Notes: a model not told the origin generated them from the sequence alone. Counted from the first letter of the stretch, positions 8,618 to 16,786 are shown. The stretch: 22,644 nt of DNA from an uncultured Actinoplanes sp. (GCF_934643405.1 NZ_CAKUCL010000109.1:1-22644), one strand, 5' to 3'. Translations and numbers: made by a program.

Positions 8618-10447
8618 ATGGCGGTACGCCTCACCGTCGCCCAGGCGGTGGTCCGGTTCCTGGCGAACCAGTACAGCGAGCGCGACGGCGTGCGGCGTCG
8701 GCTGGTGCCCGGCTGCTTCGGCATCTTCGGGCACGGCAACGTCGCCGGCGTCGCGCAGGCGCTGCTGCAGGAGCGGGACCTGCCGTACTACCTGGCCCGC
8801 AACGAGCAGGGCATGGTGCACGCCGCGGCCGGCTACGCGCGGATGACGAACCGGCTGCAGACGCTCGCCTGCACCGCCTCGATCGGTCCCGGCTCGACGA
8901 ACATGCTCACCGGCGCCGCGCTCGCGACGATCAACCGGCTCCCCGTCCTGCTGCTGCCGAGCGACATCTTCGCCACCCGCGCGGCCTCGCCCGTCCTGCA
9001 GGAGCTGGAGGACCCGCAGAGCTACGACGTGAGCGTCAACGACGCGTTCCGGCCGCTGTCGCGGTTCTTCGACCGCGTCTGGCGTCCCGAGCAGCTGCCC
9101 TCGGCGCTGCTGGCCGCGATGCGGGTGCTGACCGACCCGGCGCAGACCGGCGCGGTCACTGTCTGCCTCCCCCAGGACGTGCAGGCCGAGGCGTACGAGT
9201 TCCCGCACGAGCTGTTCGCCGCCCGGGTGTGGCACGTGCCCCGGCCGGTGCCGGAGCCGGCCGCCCTGCAGCGCGCGGTGGCGGTGCTGCGCTCCGCCCG
9301 GCGTCCGCTGATCGTCGCCGGCGGCGGGGTGATCTACTCGGGGGCCACCGAGGCGCTGCGCCGCTTCGCCGAGGCGACCGGCATCCCGGTCGCCGACACC
9401 CAGGCGGGCAAGGGCGCGATCGCCTGGGATCACCCGTGCGCGGTGGGCGGGATCGGCTCGACCGGCTCGCAGGCGGCCAACGCGCTGGCCCGCGACGCCG
9501 ACGTCGTCCTGGGCATAGGCACGCGCTACAGCGACTTCACCACCGCTTCCCGTACGGCGTTCCAAGCCCCCGGCGTCCGCTTCGTGAACCTCAACGTCGC
9601 CGTCGTCGACGCCGTGAAGCACGCGGGCGTCGCGCTCGTCGCCGACGCCCGGGCCGGCCTGGACGCCCTGACCGGCGCGCTGGCCGGGCACCGGGTGGAG
9701 CCGCGGCACGAACCCCTGGTGCGGGACTGGAACCGGATCGTCGACCGTGCCTACCACCTGGGCCACGGCCCGCTGCCCGCGCAGAGCGAGGTGCTGGGCG
9801 CGCTCAACGAGACGATCGGCCCCCGCGACGTCGTCGTGCAGGCGGCCGGCAGCATGCCCGGCGACCTGCAGATGCTGTGGCGGGCCACCGACCCGAAGCA
9901 GTACTGCGTCGAGTACGGCTACTCGTGCATGGGCTTCGAGATCGCCGGCGCGCTGGGCATCAAGATGGCCGCCCCCGACCGGGAGGTCTTCGCGCTGGTC
10001 GGCGACGGCTCGTACCTGATGATGGCCCAGGAGATCGCCACCGCGGTCGCCGAGGGCGTCAAGCTGATCGTCGTCATCGTCCAGAACCACGGCTTCGCCT
10101 CGATCGGCGAGCTGTCCGAGAAGCTGGGCTCGCAGCGGTTCGGCACGGCCTACCGCTACCGGGACACCGACGAGAAGCTGCCGACCGATCTGGCCGCCAA
10201 CGCGGAGAGCCTCGGCGCCCGGGTGCTGCGGGTGCGGACGATCGCCGAGTTCCGCGACGCGCTCAAGCAGGCCAAGGCGTCGGACGTCACCACCGCCGTG
10301 CACATCGAGACCGATCCGCTGGCGCCCGTCCCGTCCTCGCAGAGCTGGTGGGACGTGCCCGTCCCCGAGGTGGCCGAGCTGGACAGCACCCGCGCGGCCC
10401 GCGCCACGTACGAGACACACAAGGCGCGCCAGCGTCCCCTGCTGTAA
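8618..10447 (+). CDS. iolD: 3D-(3,5/4)-trihydroxycyclohexane-1,2-dione hydrolase (ThDP-dependent)
   Basis: Cytoplasmic thiamine-diphosphate enzyme of 609 aa that opens the cyclohexane ring formed from inositol, giving 5-deoxyglucuronate. It has the three-domain acetolactate-synthase architecture. The N-terminal pyrimidine-binding domain contains the conserved Glu63 in ARNEQGMVHAAAGYA. A central nucleotide-fold domain starts near LIVAGGGVIYSG. The C-terminal diphosphate-binding domain has the ThDP motif starting GDGSYLMMAQE (from residue 462) and ending IVQN (Asn490). N-terminal LVPGCFGIFGHGNVAGV and GYSCMGFEIAGALG are typical of IolD. The start is three bases after iolA ends. Length is slightly below the Bacillus protein. 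Confidence 0.95.
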   Translation: MAVRLTVAQAVVRFLANQYSERDGVRRRLVPGCFGIFGHGNVAGVAQALLQERDLPYYLARNEQGMVHAAAGYARMTNRLQTLACTASIGPGSTNMLTGAALATINRLPVLLLPSDIFATRAASPVLQELEDPQSYDVSVNDAFRPLSRFFDRVWRPEQLPSALLAAMRVLTDPAQTGAVTVCLPQDVQAEAYEFPHELFAARVWHVPRPVPEPAALQRAVAVLRSARRPLIVAGGGVIYSGATEALRRFAEATGIPVADTQAGKGAIAWDHPCAVGGIGSTGSQAANALARDADVVLGIGTRYSDFTTASRTAFQAPGVRFVNLNVAVVDAVKHAGVALVADARAGLDALTGALAGHRVEPRHEPLVRDWNRIVDRAYHLGHGPLPAQSEVLGALNETIGPRDVVVQAAGSMPGDLQMLWRATDPKQYCVEYGYSCMGFEIAGALGIKMAAPDREVFALVGDGSYLMMAQEIATAVAEGVKLIVVIVQNHGFASIGELSEKLGSQRFGTAYRYRDTDEKLPTDLAANAESLGARVLRVRTIAEFRDALKQAKASDVTTAVHIETDPLAPVPSSQSWWDVPVPEVAELDSTRAARATYETHKARQRPLL

Positions 10448-10462
10448 CGGAAAGGAACGGCC

Positions 10463-11401
10463 ATGACTGACCTGTCCCGGCTGCGGCTCGGCACCGCCCC
10501 CGACTCGTGGGGCGTGTGGTTCCCCGAGGACCCGCACCAGGTGACCTGGACGCAGTACCTCGACGAGGTGGCCCGCGCCGGATACCGCTACACCGAGCTC
10601 GGCCCCCAGGGTTTCCTGCCGCAGGACCCGAACCGGTTGCGCGACGAACTGGACCGGCGCGGGCTGACCGTGGTCGGCGGCACCGTGTTCGCGGCGCTGC
10701 ATCAGGGCGACGACGCGCTCAAGCGGGCGATCGACGCGTTCGGCCGGGAGGCGCGGCTGCTCAGCGCGGTCGGCGCCGAGTACCTGGTGCACCTGCCCGA
10801 GCAGTACACGGACATGCACAGCGGTGAGGCGACCGACGCCGCCGAGCTCAACGCCGAGCACTGGCGCAACCTGACCAACGGCACCAACGAGCTCGGCCGG
10901 GTGATCTTCGAGGAGTACGGCGTACGGCTGGTCTTCCACCCGCACGTCGACACGCACGTCGACACGCAGGAACGCATCGAGCGGTTCCTCACCGACACCG
11001 ACCCGCGGTACGTGAACCTGTGCCTGGACACCGGTCACATCGCGTACGCCGGCGGCGACAACGTGCGGATCGTCGAGCGGTTCCCCGAGCGCATCACCTA
11101 CGTGCACCTCAAGCAGGTCGACCCGCGGGTCCGCGAGCGGGTGCGCCGGGAGAACCTGCCGCTGTCCGACGCGGTCAAGCTCGGCGCGATGGTGGAACCC
11201 CCGTACGGCGATCCGCCGATGCCGCCGCTGCTCGACGCGCTCGCCGGGCTGAACCGGGACATCTACTGCGTCGTCGAGCAGGACCTCTACCCGGTCGCCC
11301 CGGACATCCCGCTGCCCATTGCGGCCCGCACCGCCGGTTACTTCGTCGGCTGCGGGCTCGGGCCCGTACGCCGCTGGCCCTATGGAGAGGATCAGGCATG
11401 A
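10463..11401 (+). CDS. iolE: myo-inosose-2 dehydratase
   Basis: Cytoplasmic metal-dependent TIM-barrel enzyme of 312 aa (xylose-isomerase-like, AP endonuclease 2 superfamily). It dehydrates scyllo-inosose to trihydroxycyclohexane-dione, the substrate of IolD. Diagnostic segments are LGTAPDSWGVWFPED near the start, YTELGPQGFLPQDP (43-56), FHPHVDTHVDTQERIERF (158-175), CLDTGHIAYAGGDN (187-200), TYVHLKQVDP (212-221) and CVVEQDLYP (269-277). Candidate metal or catalytic residues include Asp189, His192, His215 and Glu272. A GAAAGGA ribosome binding site is placed well before the ATG. The stop overlaps the iolG start as ATGA. Confidence 0.95.
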   Translation: MTDLSRLRLGTAPDSWGVWFPEDPHQVTWTQYLDEVARAGYRYTELGPQGFLPQDPNRLRDELDRRGLTVVGGTVFAALHQGDDALKRAIDAFGREARLLSAVGAEYLVHLPEQYTDMHSGEATDAAELNAEHWRNLTNGTNELGRVIFEEYGVRLVFHPHVDTHVDTQERIERFLTDTDPRYVNLCLDTGHIAYAGGDNVRIVERFPERITYVHLKQVDPRVRERVRRENLPLSDAVKLGAMVEPPYGDPPMPPLLDALAGLNRDIYCVVEQDLYPVAPDIPLPIAARTAGYFVGCGLGPVRRWPYGEDQA

Positions 11402-12432
11402 CGCTCAACGTCGGAGTCATCGGGGTCGGCATGATCGGCCAGGACCACATCCGGCGCCTCACCCGGGTGCTCGCCGGTGTCCGGGTCGCCGCGGTCACCG
11501 ACGTGGACCTGGACCGCGCCAAGACCGTGGCCGCCGGGCTGCCGGACGCGCAGGTCTTCGGCGACGGCCAGGAGCTGATCCGCGCCGCCGGCGTGGACGC
11601 CGTGGTGGTCGCCTCCTCCGGCCCCACCCACGAGGAGTACGTGCTGGCCTGCGTCGAGGCGGGCAAGCAGGTCTTCTGCGAGAAGCCGCTGGCCACCACC
11701 CGGGAGGCGTGCGAGCGCGTCCTGGACGCCGAGGTGGCGGCCGGCCGGCGGCTGACCATGGTCGGGTTCATGCGCCGCTACGACGACGGGTACCGGGACA
11801 TGCGCGAGGTGGTGGCGAGCGGCGGCATCGGCGCCCCGCTGCTGTTCCACTCGGCGCACCGCAACCCGTCGGTGCCCGACGCGGTGACCAGCGCCGGCAT
11901 GGTCGTCGACACGTGCGTGCACGACATCGACACGGCCCGGTTCCTGCTCGGCACCGAGGTGGCGGCCGTGCAGGTCGCGACGCCGCGGCGCAGCGCCCGG
12001 GCGGCGGCGCACCTGCAGGACCCGATGGTGCTGCTGGTCGAGATGAGCGACGGGGCGATCACCACGATCGAGGCCGCGGTGAACATCGGCTACGGCTACG
12101 ACATCCGCGGCGAGGTCGTCGGCGAGTCCGGAACCGTCGCGCTGGCCGAGTCCGCCCGCGTCGTGGTGAAACGGGACGGCCGCTACGACGGGCGGATCCC
12201 GGCCGACTGGCGCGAGCGGTTCGTCCGGGCGTACGACGCTGAGCTGCAAGAATGGATCGACGCGGCGGCGGACGGCCGGTCGACCGGACCGAGCGCCTGG
12301 GACGGGTACGCGGCAACGGTGGCCTGTGACGCCGGGGTCGAGGCGCTGGAGAGCGGCCGGCGGGCCGAGGTGAGGATGCGCGAGCGGCCCGCGCTGTACG
12401 AGAACGAGGCGACGACGACGGGACTGGACTGA
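11398..12432 (+). CDS. iolG: inositol 2-dehydrogenase (Gfo/Idh/MocA family)
   Basis: Cytoplasmic NAD-dependent dehydrogenase of 344 aa that oxidises myo-inositol to scyllo-inosose, the entry step of the pathway. The N-terminal Rossmann fold has GVIGVGMIG (6-14) and Asp35 for NAD ribose binding. The family motif CEKPLAT holds Lys96, and DTCVHDID holds Asp171 and His175. These correspond closely to the Lys97/Asp172/His176 catalytic set known for Bacillus IolG. The C-terminal alpha/beta domain with GYGYDIRGEVVGESGT completes the Gfo/Idh/MocA layout. Activity on related cyclitols cannot be excluded, and this family has many paralogues, but placement between iolE and iolH supports the assignment. 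It overlaps iolE by 4 bp and is one base from the next gene. Confidence 0.92.
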   Translation: MTLNVGVIGVGMIGQDHIRRLTRVLAGVRVAAVTDVDLDRAKTVAAGLPDAQVFGDGQELIRAAGVDAVVVASSGPTHEEYVLACVEAGKQVFCEKPLATTREACERVLDAEVAAGRRLTMVGFMRRYDDGYRDMREVVASGGIGAPLLFHSAHRNPSVPDAVTSAGMVVDTCVHDIDTARFLLGTEVAAVQVATPRRSARAAAHLQDPMVLLVEMSDGAITTIEAAVNIGYGYDIRGEVVGESGTVALAESARVVVKRDGRYDGRIPADWRERFVRAYDAELQEWIDAAADGRSTGPSAWDGYAATVACDAGVEALESGRRAEVRMRERPALYENEATTTGLD

Positions 12433-12433
12433 C

Positions 12434-13303
12434 ATGGTGACGATCGCGCTCGACCCGGCCATGTACCACGCGCAGCTGTCGGTGGCCGACGAGCTGCGCA
12501 AGGCCGCCGACCTCGGCTACACCCACCTGGAGCTCTCGCCGCGGCCGGACTGGTTCTTCTGGCACCGCTACCCGAAGACCGACGACGCCGCGATCGCCGA
12601 GGTGAAGAAGGCCATGGGCGAGACCGGGGTGCGCCTCTCGTCGCTGGTGCCGGTGTTCAACTGGTCGTCGCCGGACGAGCAGGAGCGCCAGGCCCAGGTC
12701 CGCAACTGGAAGCGGCTGCTCGAGATCGCCACCGAGCTGGAGGTGCCGGTCATCATGTCCGAGCTCTCCGGGGCGCCGGCCGAGCCGCTGCGCAGCGAGC
12801 ACGCGTTCTACCGGTCGATGGAGGAGCTCCTGCCGGTGTTCGACGGGTACGGGCTGCGGCTGAACCTGGAGGCCCACCCGTACGACTTCTCCGAACGCAA
12901 CGACGACGCGGTGCAGATCGTGCGGGGCATCAACAGGTCGTGGGCGAACTACTGCTTCTGCGCGCCGCACGCCTTCCACCTCTCCGACGGCGCCGGCGAC
13001 GTGGAGCGGATGCTGCGGTACGCCGGGGACCGGCTCGCCCACGTGCACATCGCCGACTGTTACAACCACCGGGCGAACGTGGGCAACCGCTACATCGTCA
13101 ACCCGCCCGGGGTGGACGCGCGGGTCCATCAGCACAACGAGATCGGCAACGGCGATCTGGACTGGAACGCGTTCTTCGGCACTCTGCGGGACATGCGCTT
13201 CGACGGCATCGCCACGGTGTGCGTCTTCGGCTGGGAGGAGGACGCCGACGACATCCACCGGCGGATGCTCGACCGGGTCCGTTCGGAGCTCGGCGCCGGA
13301 TAG
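12434..13303 (+). CDS. iolH: IolH-like sugar phosphate isomerase/epimerase
   Basis: Cytoplasmic TIM-barrel protein of 289 aa in the same superfamily as IolE. Landmarks: ADLGYTHLELSPRPDWFFWH (25-44), SLVPVFNWSSP (70-80), LNLEAHPYDFSERNDDAV (143-160), HVHIADCYNHRANVGNRY (203-220) and VHQHNEIGNGDLDWNAFF (231-248). Glu146, His148, His205 and His234 are likely metal ligands. IolH occurs in many inositol clusters but its reaction is not well established. Here it could simply be accessory, or could cover an isomerase step, since no iolB is present; that is speculation. It follows iolG by one base and precedes aroQ by nine bases. Confidence 0.88.
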   Translation: MVTIALDPAMYHAQLSVADELRKAADLGYTHLELSPRPDWFFWHRYPKTDDAAIAEVKKAMGETGVRLSSLVPVFNWSSPDEQERQAQVRNWKRLLEIATELEVPVIMSELSGAPAEPLRSEHAFYRSMEELLPVFDGYGLRLNLEAHPYDFSERNDDAVQIVRGINRSWANYCFCAPHAFHLSDGAGDVERMLRYAGDRLAHVHIADCYNHRANVGNRYIVNPPGVDARVHQHNEIGNGDLDWNAFFGTLRDMRFDGIATVCVFGWEEDADDIHRRMLDRVRSELGAG

Positions 13304-13312
13304 CCTTCACCC

Positions 13313-13780
13313 ATGCCATCTGTCCTGGTCCTGAACGGTCCGAACCTCAACCTGCTGGGCACCCGCAAGCCGGAGGTGTACGGCAGCACGACCCTGGCCG
13401 ACGTCGAGGACCTGTGCCGGCGCGAGGCCGAGCGCCTCGGCCTGGGCGTCGAGTTCCGCCAGTCCAACCACGAGGGCGTGCTGATCGACTGGATCCACGA
13501 GTTCGGCCCCCGGGTCCAGACCGGCGAGTTCATCGGCGCGGTCTACAACCCGGGCGCGCACACGCACACCTCGGTGGCGCTGCACGACGCGATCGAGGGC
13601 ACCGAGCTGCCGGTGATCGAGTGTCACATCTCGAACGTGCACAAGCGCGAGCCGTTCCGCCACCACTCGTACATCTCCCCGGTGGCCCGCGGCATCGTCG
13701 TGGGTTTCGGCGTCATCGGCTACGTGCTGGCGATCAACGGGCTGTACCAGCTGTACGAGCAGGGCCGGGCCTCGTCCTGA
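13313..13780 (+). CDS. aroQ: type II 3-dehydroquinate dehydratase
   Basis: Cytoplasmic enzyme of 155 aa that interconverts 3-dehydroquinate and 3-dehydroshikimate; the type II enzyme is a small dodecamer. All family motifs are present: VLNGPNLNLLGTRKPEVYG (6-24) with Arg18 and the catalytic Tyr23, FRQSNHEG (48-55), AVYNPGAHTHTSVALHDAI (76-94) with Asn79, ECHISNVHKREPFRHHSY (103-120) with His105, and the C-terminal GFGVIGYVLAI. It lies nine bases behind iolH without a strong ribosome binding site, so it is probably on the inositol transcript. It stands apart from other shikimate biosynthesis genes and converges on an MHS transporter. This suggests a catabolic role in quinate or shikimate use, but a housekeeping role cannot be excluded. 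Confidence 0.93.
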   Translation: MPSVLVLNGPNLNLLGTRKPEVYGSTTLADVEDLCRREAERLGLGVEFRQSNHEGVLIDWIHEFGPRVQTGEFIGAVYNPGAHTHTSVALHDAIEGTELPVIECHISNVHKREPFRHHSYISPVARGIVVGFGVIGYVLAINGLYQLYEQGRASS

Positions 13781-13790
13781 GGCCCGGCCC
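13762..13790. terminator. perfect 12-bp hairpin, probable bidirectional terminator
   Basis: GGGCCGGGCCTC (13762-13773) and GAGGCCCGGCCC (13779-13790) are exact reverse complements with a five-base loop. The hairpin covers the last codons and stop codon of aroQ. It sits between convergent genes (aroQ plus strand, transporter minus strand ending at 13809), where a terminator serving both directions is expected. There is no T-run, as is common in high-GC actinobacteria. Confidence 0.75.
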
Positions 13791-13808
13791 CCTTCGGAGG
13801 GATCCGCT

Positions 13809-15200
13809 TCAGACGGACGCGCGGATCCGCTCGTACTCCTCCACCGGCACCGGCCGGGCGTCCTTGCGGCCCAGGTCGTTGAGGTGGATGCGGTAGGTCT
13901 CGCGGGCGCTGTAGCAGGCGATCGCCGCGATGATCGAGCAGCCGAAGGTGAAGCTGCCGACGATCAGTGGCACGTTCGTGCCGGGTCCCGCCACCGCGGC
14001 GTACAGGGTGGGAAGGAAGGCGGTGATCAGCGTGCCGATGTTCTGCGACACCGCGAAGCCGGTGACCCGTGTGCGGGTCGGGAAGAGCTCCTGGTAGTAG
14101 GCCGGGAACACGGCGTTGTAGCCCTGGTAGACCACGCCCCACATGGCGATCGCGGTCAGGAACGCGCCGGCCAGGTTGTCCTGGCTGACGAAGTACAGAT
14201 ACAGGTAGGACAGCGCGCCCGAGGCGAGGGATCCGGTGATCAGCAGCGGCCGCCGGCCTATCCGGTCGGAGAGGTTGCCGACGAACGGGATCAGGATCAC
14301 CGCCACCGAGTTACCGACCACCGAGATCCACAGGTACGACGTGGTGCTCATGTTGATGCCGTAGGAGTCGTTCGTCGCGTACGTCGCCCCGAAGGTCGTG
14401 GTCACCACCGGGATGCAGTTCATCAGCGCCATGCAGACGACCCGCAGCATGTTCGAGCCGCTCTGCCGCACGACCTGGACGATCGGCGCCTTGGGCACCT
14501 CGCCGTGGGTCTCCTCCTCCTGGAAGGCCGGGGTCTCGTCGACCCGCCGGCGGATGATGATGCCGGCGACCACGACCACGGCGCTGAGCAGGAAGGGGAT
14601 CCGCCAGCCCCAGGACTGGAAGGCGTCCTCGGACAGCAGCGCCGACAGCGGCAGGATGACCGCGGCGGCGAGAATCTGGCCGGCCTGCACGCCCTGGAGC
14701 GTGAAGCTGCCGTAGAAGCCGCGCCGGCCGAACGGCGCGTGCTCGATGATCATCGCGCTCGCCCCGGAGATCTCGCCGCCGACCGCGAAGCCCTGGATCA
14801 GGCGCAGGATCACCAGCAGCAGCGGCGCCCAGATGCCGATGGCCCGGTAGTCGGGCAGCACGCCGACGGCGAACGTCGAGCCGCCCATCATCAGCATGCA
14901 CAGCACCAGAACGGTCTTGCGGCCGTGCGTGTCACCCCAGTGGCCGAGGAAGAACGCGCCCAGCGGGCGGGCCACGTAGCCGACGCCGAACAGCGCCAGG
15001 GACGAGACGATGGCGACCTGCGGATCGCCCTCCGGGAAGAAGATGTCGGGGAAGACCAGGGCGGCGGCCTGGGCGTAGATGAAGAAGTCGTAGTACTCGA
15101 GCGCGCTGCCCATCCAGCCGCTCGCCGCGGCCTTCTTCGGAGTCTTCTCGTACTCGACCGGCTCGTCATCGTCCGGCCGGCCGCCGTGTCTGTCCTGCAT
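13809..15200 (-). CDS. MFS transporter, metabolite:H+ symporter (MHS) family
   Basis: Integral membrane protein of 463 aa with about 12 membrane segments after a charged N-terminal tail of about 28 residues. MHS family features are EYYDFFIY in the first segment (35-42), RPLGAFFLGHWGDTHGRKTV (78-97, including the loop 2-3 motif), RLIQGFAVGGEISGASAMI (133-151) and the loop 8-9 motif GNLSDRIGRRPLLITG. This family includes shikimate (ShiA), alpha-ketoglutarate, citrate and proline/betaine proton symporters. A substrate related to quinate or shikimate is suggested only by the adjacent aroQ. The ATG at 15200 has a strong GAGGAGG ribosome binding site. It is transcribed toward aroQ and away from the dodecin gene. 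Confidence 0.88.
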   Translation of the reverse strand: MQDRHGGRPDDDEPVEYEKTPKKAAASGWMGSALEYYDFFIYAQAAALVFPDIFFPEGDPQVAIVSSLALFGVGYVARPLGAFFLGHWGDTHGRKTVLVLCMLMMGGSTFAVGVLPDYRAIGIWAPLLLVILRLIQGFAVGGEISGASAMIIEHAPFGRRGFYGSFTLQGVQAGQILAAAVILPLSALLSEDAFQSWGWRIPFLLSAVVVVAGIIIRRRVDETPAFQEEETHGEVPKAPIVQVVRQSGSNMLRVVCMALMNCIPVVTTTFGATYATNDSYGINMSTTSYLWISVVGNSVAVILIPFVGNLSDRIGRRPLLITGSLASGALSYLYLYFVSQDNLAGAFLTAIAMWGVVYQGYNAVFPAYYQELFPTRTRVTGFAVSQNIGTLITAFLPTLYAAVAGPGTNVPLIVGSFTFGCSIIAAIACYSARETYRIHLNDLGRKDARPVPVEEYERIRASV

Positions 15201-15311
15201 GCGATCCTCCTCGGGCGGGTGCCGACCCCATTGCGTACCGCCACGGCGGATCTGGTCCAGACGCCGTTCCACTGGACGGATCGACGGTCACCAGGCGACG
15301 GCCGGCGGCGT

Positions 15312-15324
15312 TAGGTTCGCGGGC
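15312..15324 (+). promoter_or_regulatory. candidate -10 box for a leaderless dodecin transcript
   Basis: TAGGTT (15312-15317) fits the actinobacterial TAnnnT -10 pattern and ends seven bases before the ATG at 15325. A transcript would start at or next to the start codon. No ribosome binding site is visible upstream, which agrees with leaderless translation. No clear -35 box is seen. The rest of the gap from 15201 must also hold the divergent transporter promoter, which I could not place. Confidence 0.4.
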
Positions 15325-15534
15325 ATGGCCGTGGAGAAGGCGGTTGACCTGACCGGCACCGGGCCCACCGTGGACGAGGCGGTGGCCGAGGCGCTGGACC
15401 GGGCGGCGCAGACCCTGGACGGGATCAGCCGGTTCGACGTGGTCGCGCTCCGCGGGTCGGTCACCGACGGACGCCCGACCTTCCAGGCTCACGTACGGGT
15501 GTGGTTCGTCCTGCTCGAACGAGTGCACGGCTGA
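15325..15534 (+). CDS. dodecin-family small protein
   Basis: Small cytoplasmic protein of 69 aa with the dodecin layout of strand, helix and two strands: KAVDLTGTGPTVDEAVAEAL, then RAAQTLDGISRFDVVALRG, then PTFQAHVRVWFVLLE. Dodecins form hollow dodecamers that bind flavin, and some bind CoA. The Gln in TFQAHV (about residue 54) is kept. The tryptophan that usually stacks on the flavin (Asp-Trp-Phe-Glu-Val) is replaced by Arg36 in ISRFDV. This protein may therefore bind flavin differently or not at all. Its stop codon is three bases before the GTG chosen for the next gene. No ribosome binding site is visible. Confidence 0.8.
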   Translation: MAVEKAVDLTGTGPTVDEAVAEALDRAAQTLDGISRFDVVALRGSVTDGRPTFQAHVRVWFVLLERVHG

Positions 15535-15536
15535 CC

Positions 15537-16517
15537 GTGGACAGTGACGGGATCACCCGGTTGCCGCTGCCGGTGGGCATGAACGGCATCGAGACCGTGA
15601 ACGCGTACGTGCTCGCCGACGGCCGGCACATCACCCTGGTCGACTGCGGGGTGTGGCGCGACGACGCGCTCGCGACCCTGCGGCAGGGCCTGCGCACCGC
15701 CGGGTACGAGCTCGAGGACGTGTCCCGGGTCGTCATCACCCACGCCCACATCGACCACTACGGGCTGGCCGGCCGGCTCATGGAGCTGACCGGCGCCGAG
15801 CTGTGGATGCACGCGCTGACCGATCTGGACTGCGAGAAGTACCGGCATCCGGACACCGCGGTCGCGCGCCGCCGGGACACCTACCTCGACCACGGACTGC
15901 CGCCGGACGACCTGCCGTCGGTGGCGCACGGGCTGCGCGACTGGCTGCCGTACCTGCACTCGGTGGTCGAGGCGTCGACCCGGCTGCACGGTGGCGAGAA
16001 GATCCCGATCGGCGGCCAGGACTGGGAGGTGATCTACACGCCCGGCCACTCCACCGGGCACATCTGCCTGTGGTCGCCCGCCGAGGAGGTGGTGCTCTCC
16101 GGCGATCACCTGCTGCCCGGGGTGACCCCGCCGGTGACCTTCGAGCGCGGCTTCGACGCCGATCCGCTGCGCAGCTACCTGGACTCGCTGCGCCGCGTCG
16201 AGGCGCTGCGCCCCGAGCGGGTGCTGCCCGGGCACGGCAGCCCGTTCGGCGACGTGCAGGGCCGCATCGAGGGGATCCTGCGCAACAAGATGCGCCGGCT
16301 GCGGGCCGTCCGCGGGGCGATCGAGGAGGGACCGAGGACGGTGGTGGAGATCGCTGATCGCGTGTTCGCCCGGGTGATGCTGCAGCACCAGCGCAGCTTC
16401 GCCCTGGCCGAGACCCTGGCGCACATCGCCTATCTGCGGCACGACGGCGTGGTGGAGCGGCGTACCCGGCCGGACGGGGTCTACGAGTGGTACGCCACCG
16501 GGACGGTTGCGTCATGA
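15537..16517 (+). CDS. metallo-beta-lactamase-fold hydrolase with C-terminal winged helix
   Basis: Predicted cytoplasmic metal-dependent hydrolase of 326 aa. The zinc-binding motif THAHIDH gives His69, His71, Asp73 and His74. Further ligands are His171 in PGHSTGH, Asp190 in SGDHLLPG and His233 in LPGHGSPF. All expected binuclear-site residues are thus present. From about residue 250 on, helices and a basic stretch followed by LAHIAYLRHDGVVERRTRPDGVYEW resemble the winged-helix tail found in LACTB2-like members. The substrate may be a thioester or another hydrolysable ester; this cannot be decided. The GTG at 15537 is preferred because it follows the dodecin stop; a GTG at 15501, overlapping that gene, is possible. 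Its stop overlaps the next gene as ATGA. Confidence 0.85.
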   Translation: MDSDGITRLPLPVGMNGIETVNAYVLADGRHITLVDCGVWRDDALATLRQGLRTAGYELEDVSRVVITHAHIDHYGLAGRLMELTGAELWMHALTDLDCEKYRHPDTAVARRRDTYLDHGLPPDDLPSVAHGLRDWLPYLHSVVEASTRLHGGEKIPIGGQDWEVIYTPGHSTGHICLWSPAEEVVLSGDHLLPGVTPPVTFERGFDADPLRSYLDSLRRVEALRPERVLPGHGSPFGDVQGRIEGILRNKMRRLRAVRGAIEEGPRTVVEIADRVFARVMLQHQRSFALAETLAHIAYLRHDGVVERRTRPDGVYEWYATGTVAS

Positions 16518-16768
16518 GCGAGCCGTGGCGGCCGTGGACCCGAGCGCAGGTGGACGCGCTGCGGATGGTCAACGCGCCGTTCCTGGCCGCGCTCCAGCAG
16601 CAGCAGGAGGCGGCGGAGTCGCTCGCGACCATGGCCGAGCAGATGGCCGCGATGGCCGAGCAGATCGGGCGGATGGCCCGGCAGCAGGCGGAGATCACCA
16701 AGCAGATGCAGGCCGCCATGAAGCCGTACCGCGACCTGCTGGACTGGCTGGACGGCGGCAGCAGCTGA
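16514..16768 (+). CDS. small methionine- and glutamine-rich helical protein of unknown function
   Basis: A protein of 84 aa that I do not recognise. Residues 25-70 should form one long amphipathic helix or coiled coil, rich in Gln, Met and Ala, with near repeats MAEQMAAMAEQIGRMARQQ. Hydrophobic Met/Ile positions recur every three to four residues. The ends are Trp-containing (EPWRPWTRAQ at the start, YRDLLDWLDGG near the end). There is no signal peptide or membrane segment. It overlaps the MBL-fold gene by ATGA, so the two are likely translated together and may act together. Reading-frame quality (G/C third positions, coupled start) supports a real gene. Confidence 0.7.
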   Translation: MSEPWRPWTRAQVDALRMVNAPFLAALQQQQEAAESLATMAEQMAAMAEQIGRMARQQAEITKQMQAAMKPYRDLLDWLDGGSS

Positions 16769-16786
16769 GCCGGTGCGGCGCCGCCG
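16753..16786. terminator. candidate stem-loop at the end of the small helical gene
   Basis: CGGCGGC (16753-16759) pairs with GCCGCCG (16780-16786), and a nested GCCG/CGGC stem with a three-base loop lies inside (16769-16779). It covers the stop codon of the 84-aa gene and precedes the promoter region of the next operon. There is no T-run, and GC-rich repeats form such stems by chance, so confidence is low. Confidence 0.3.
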
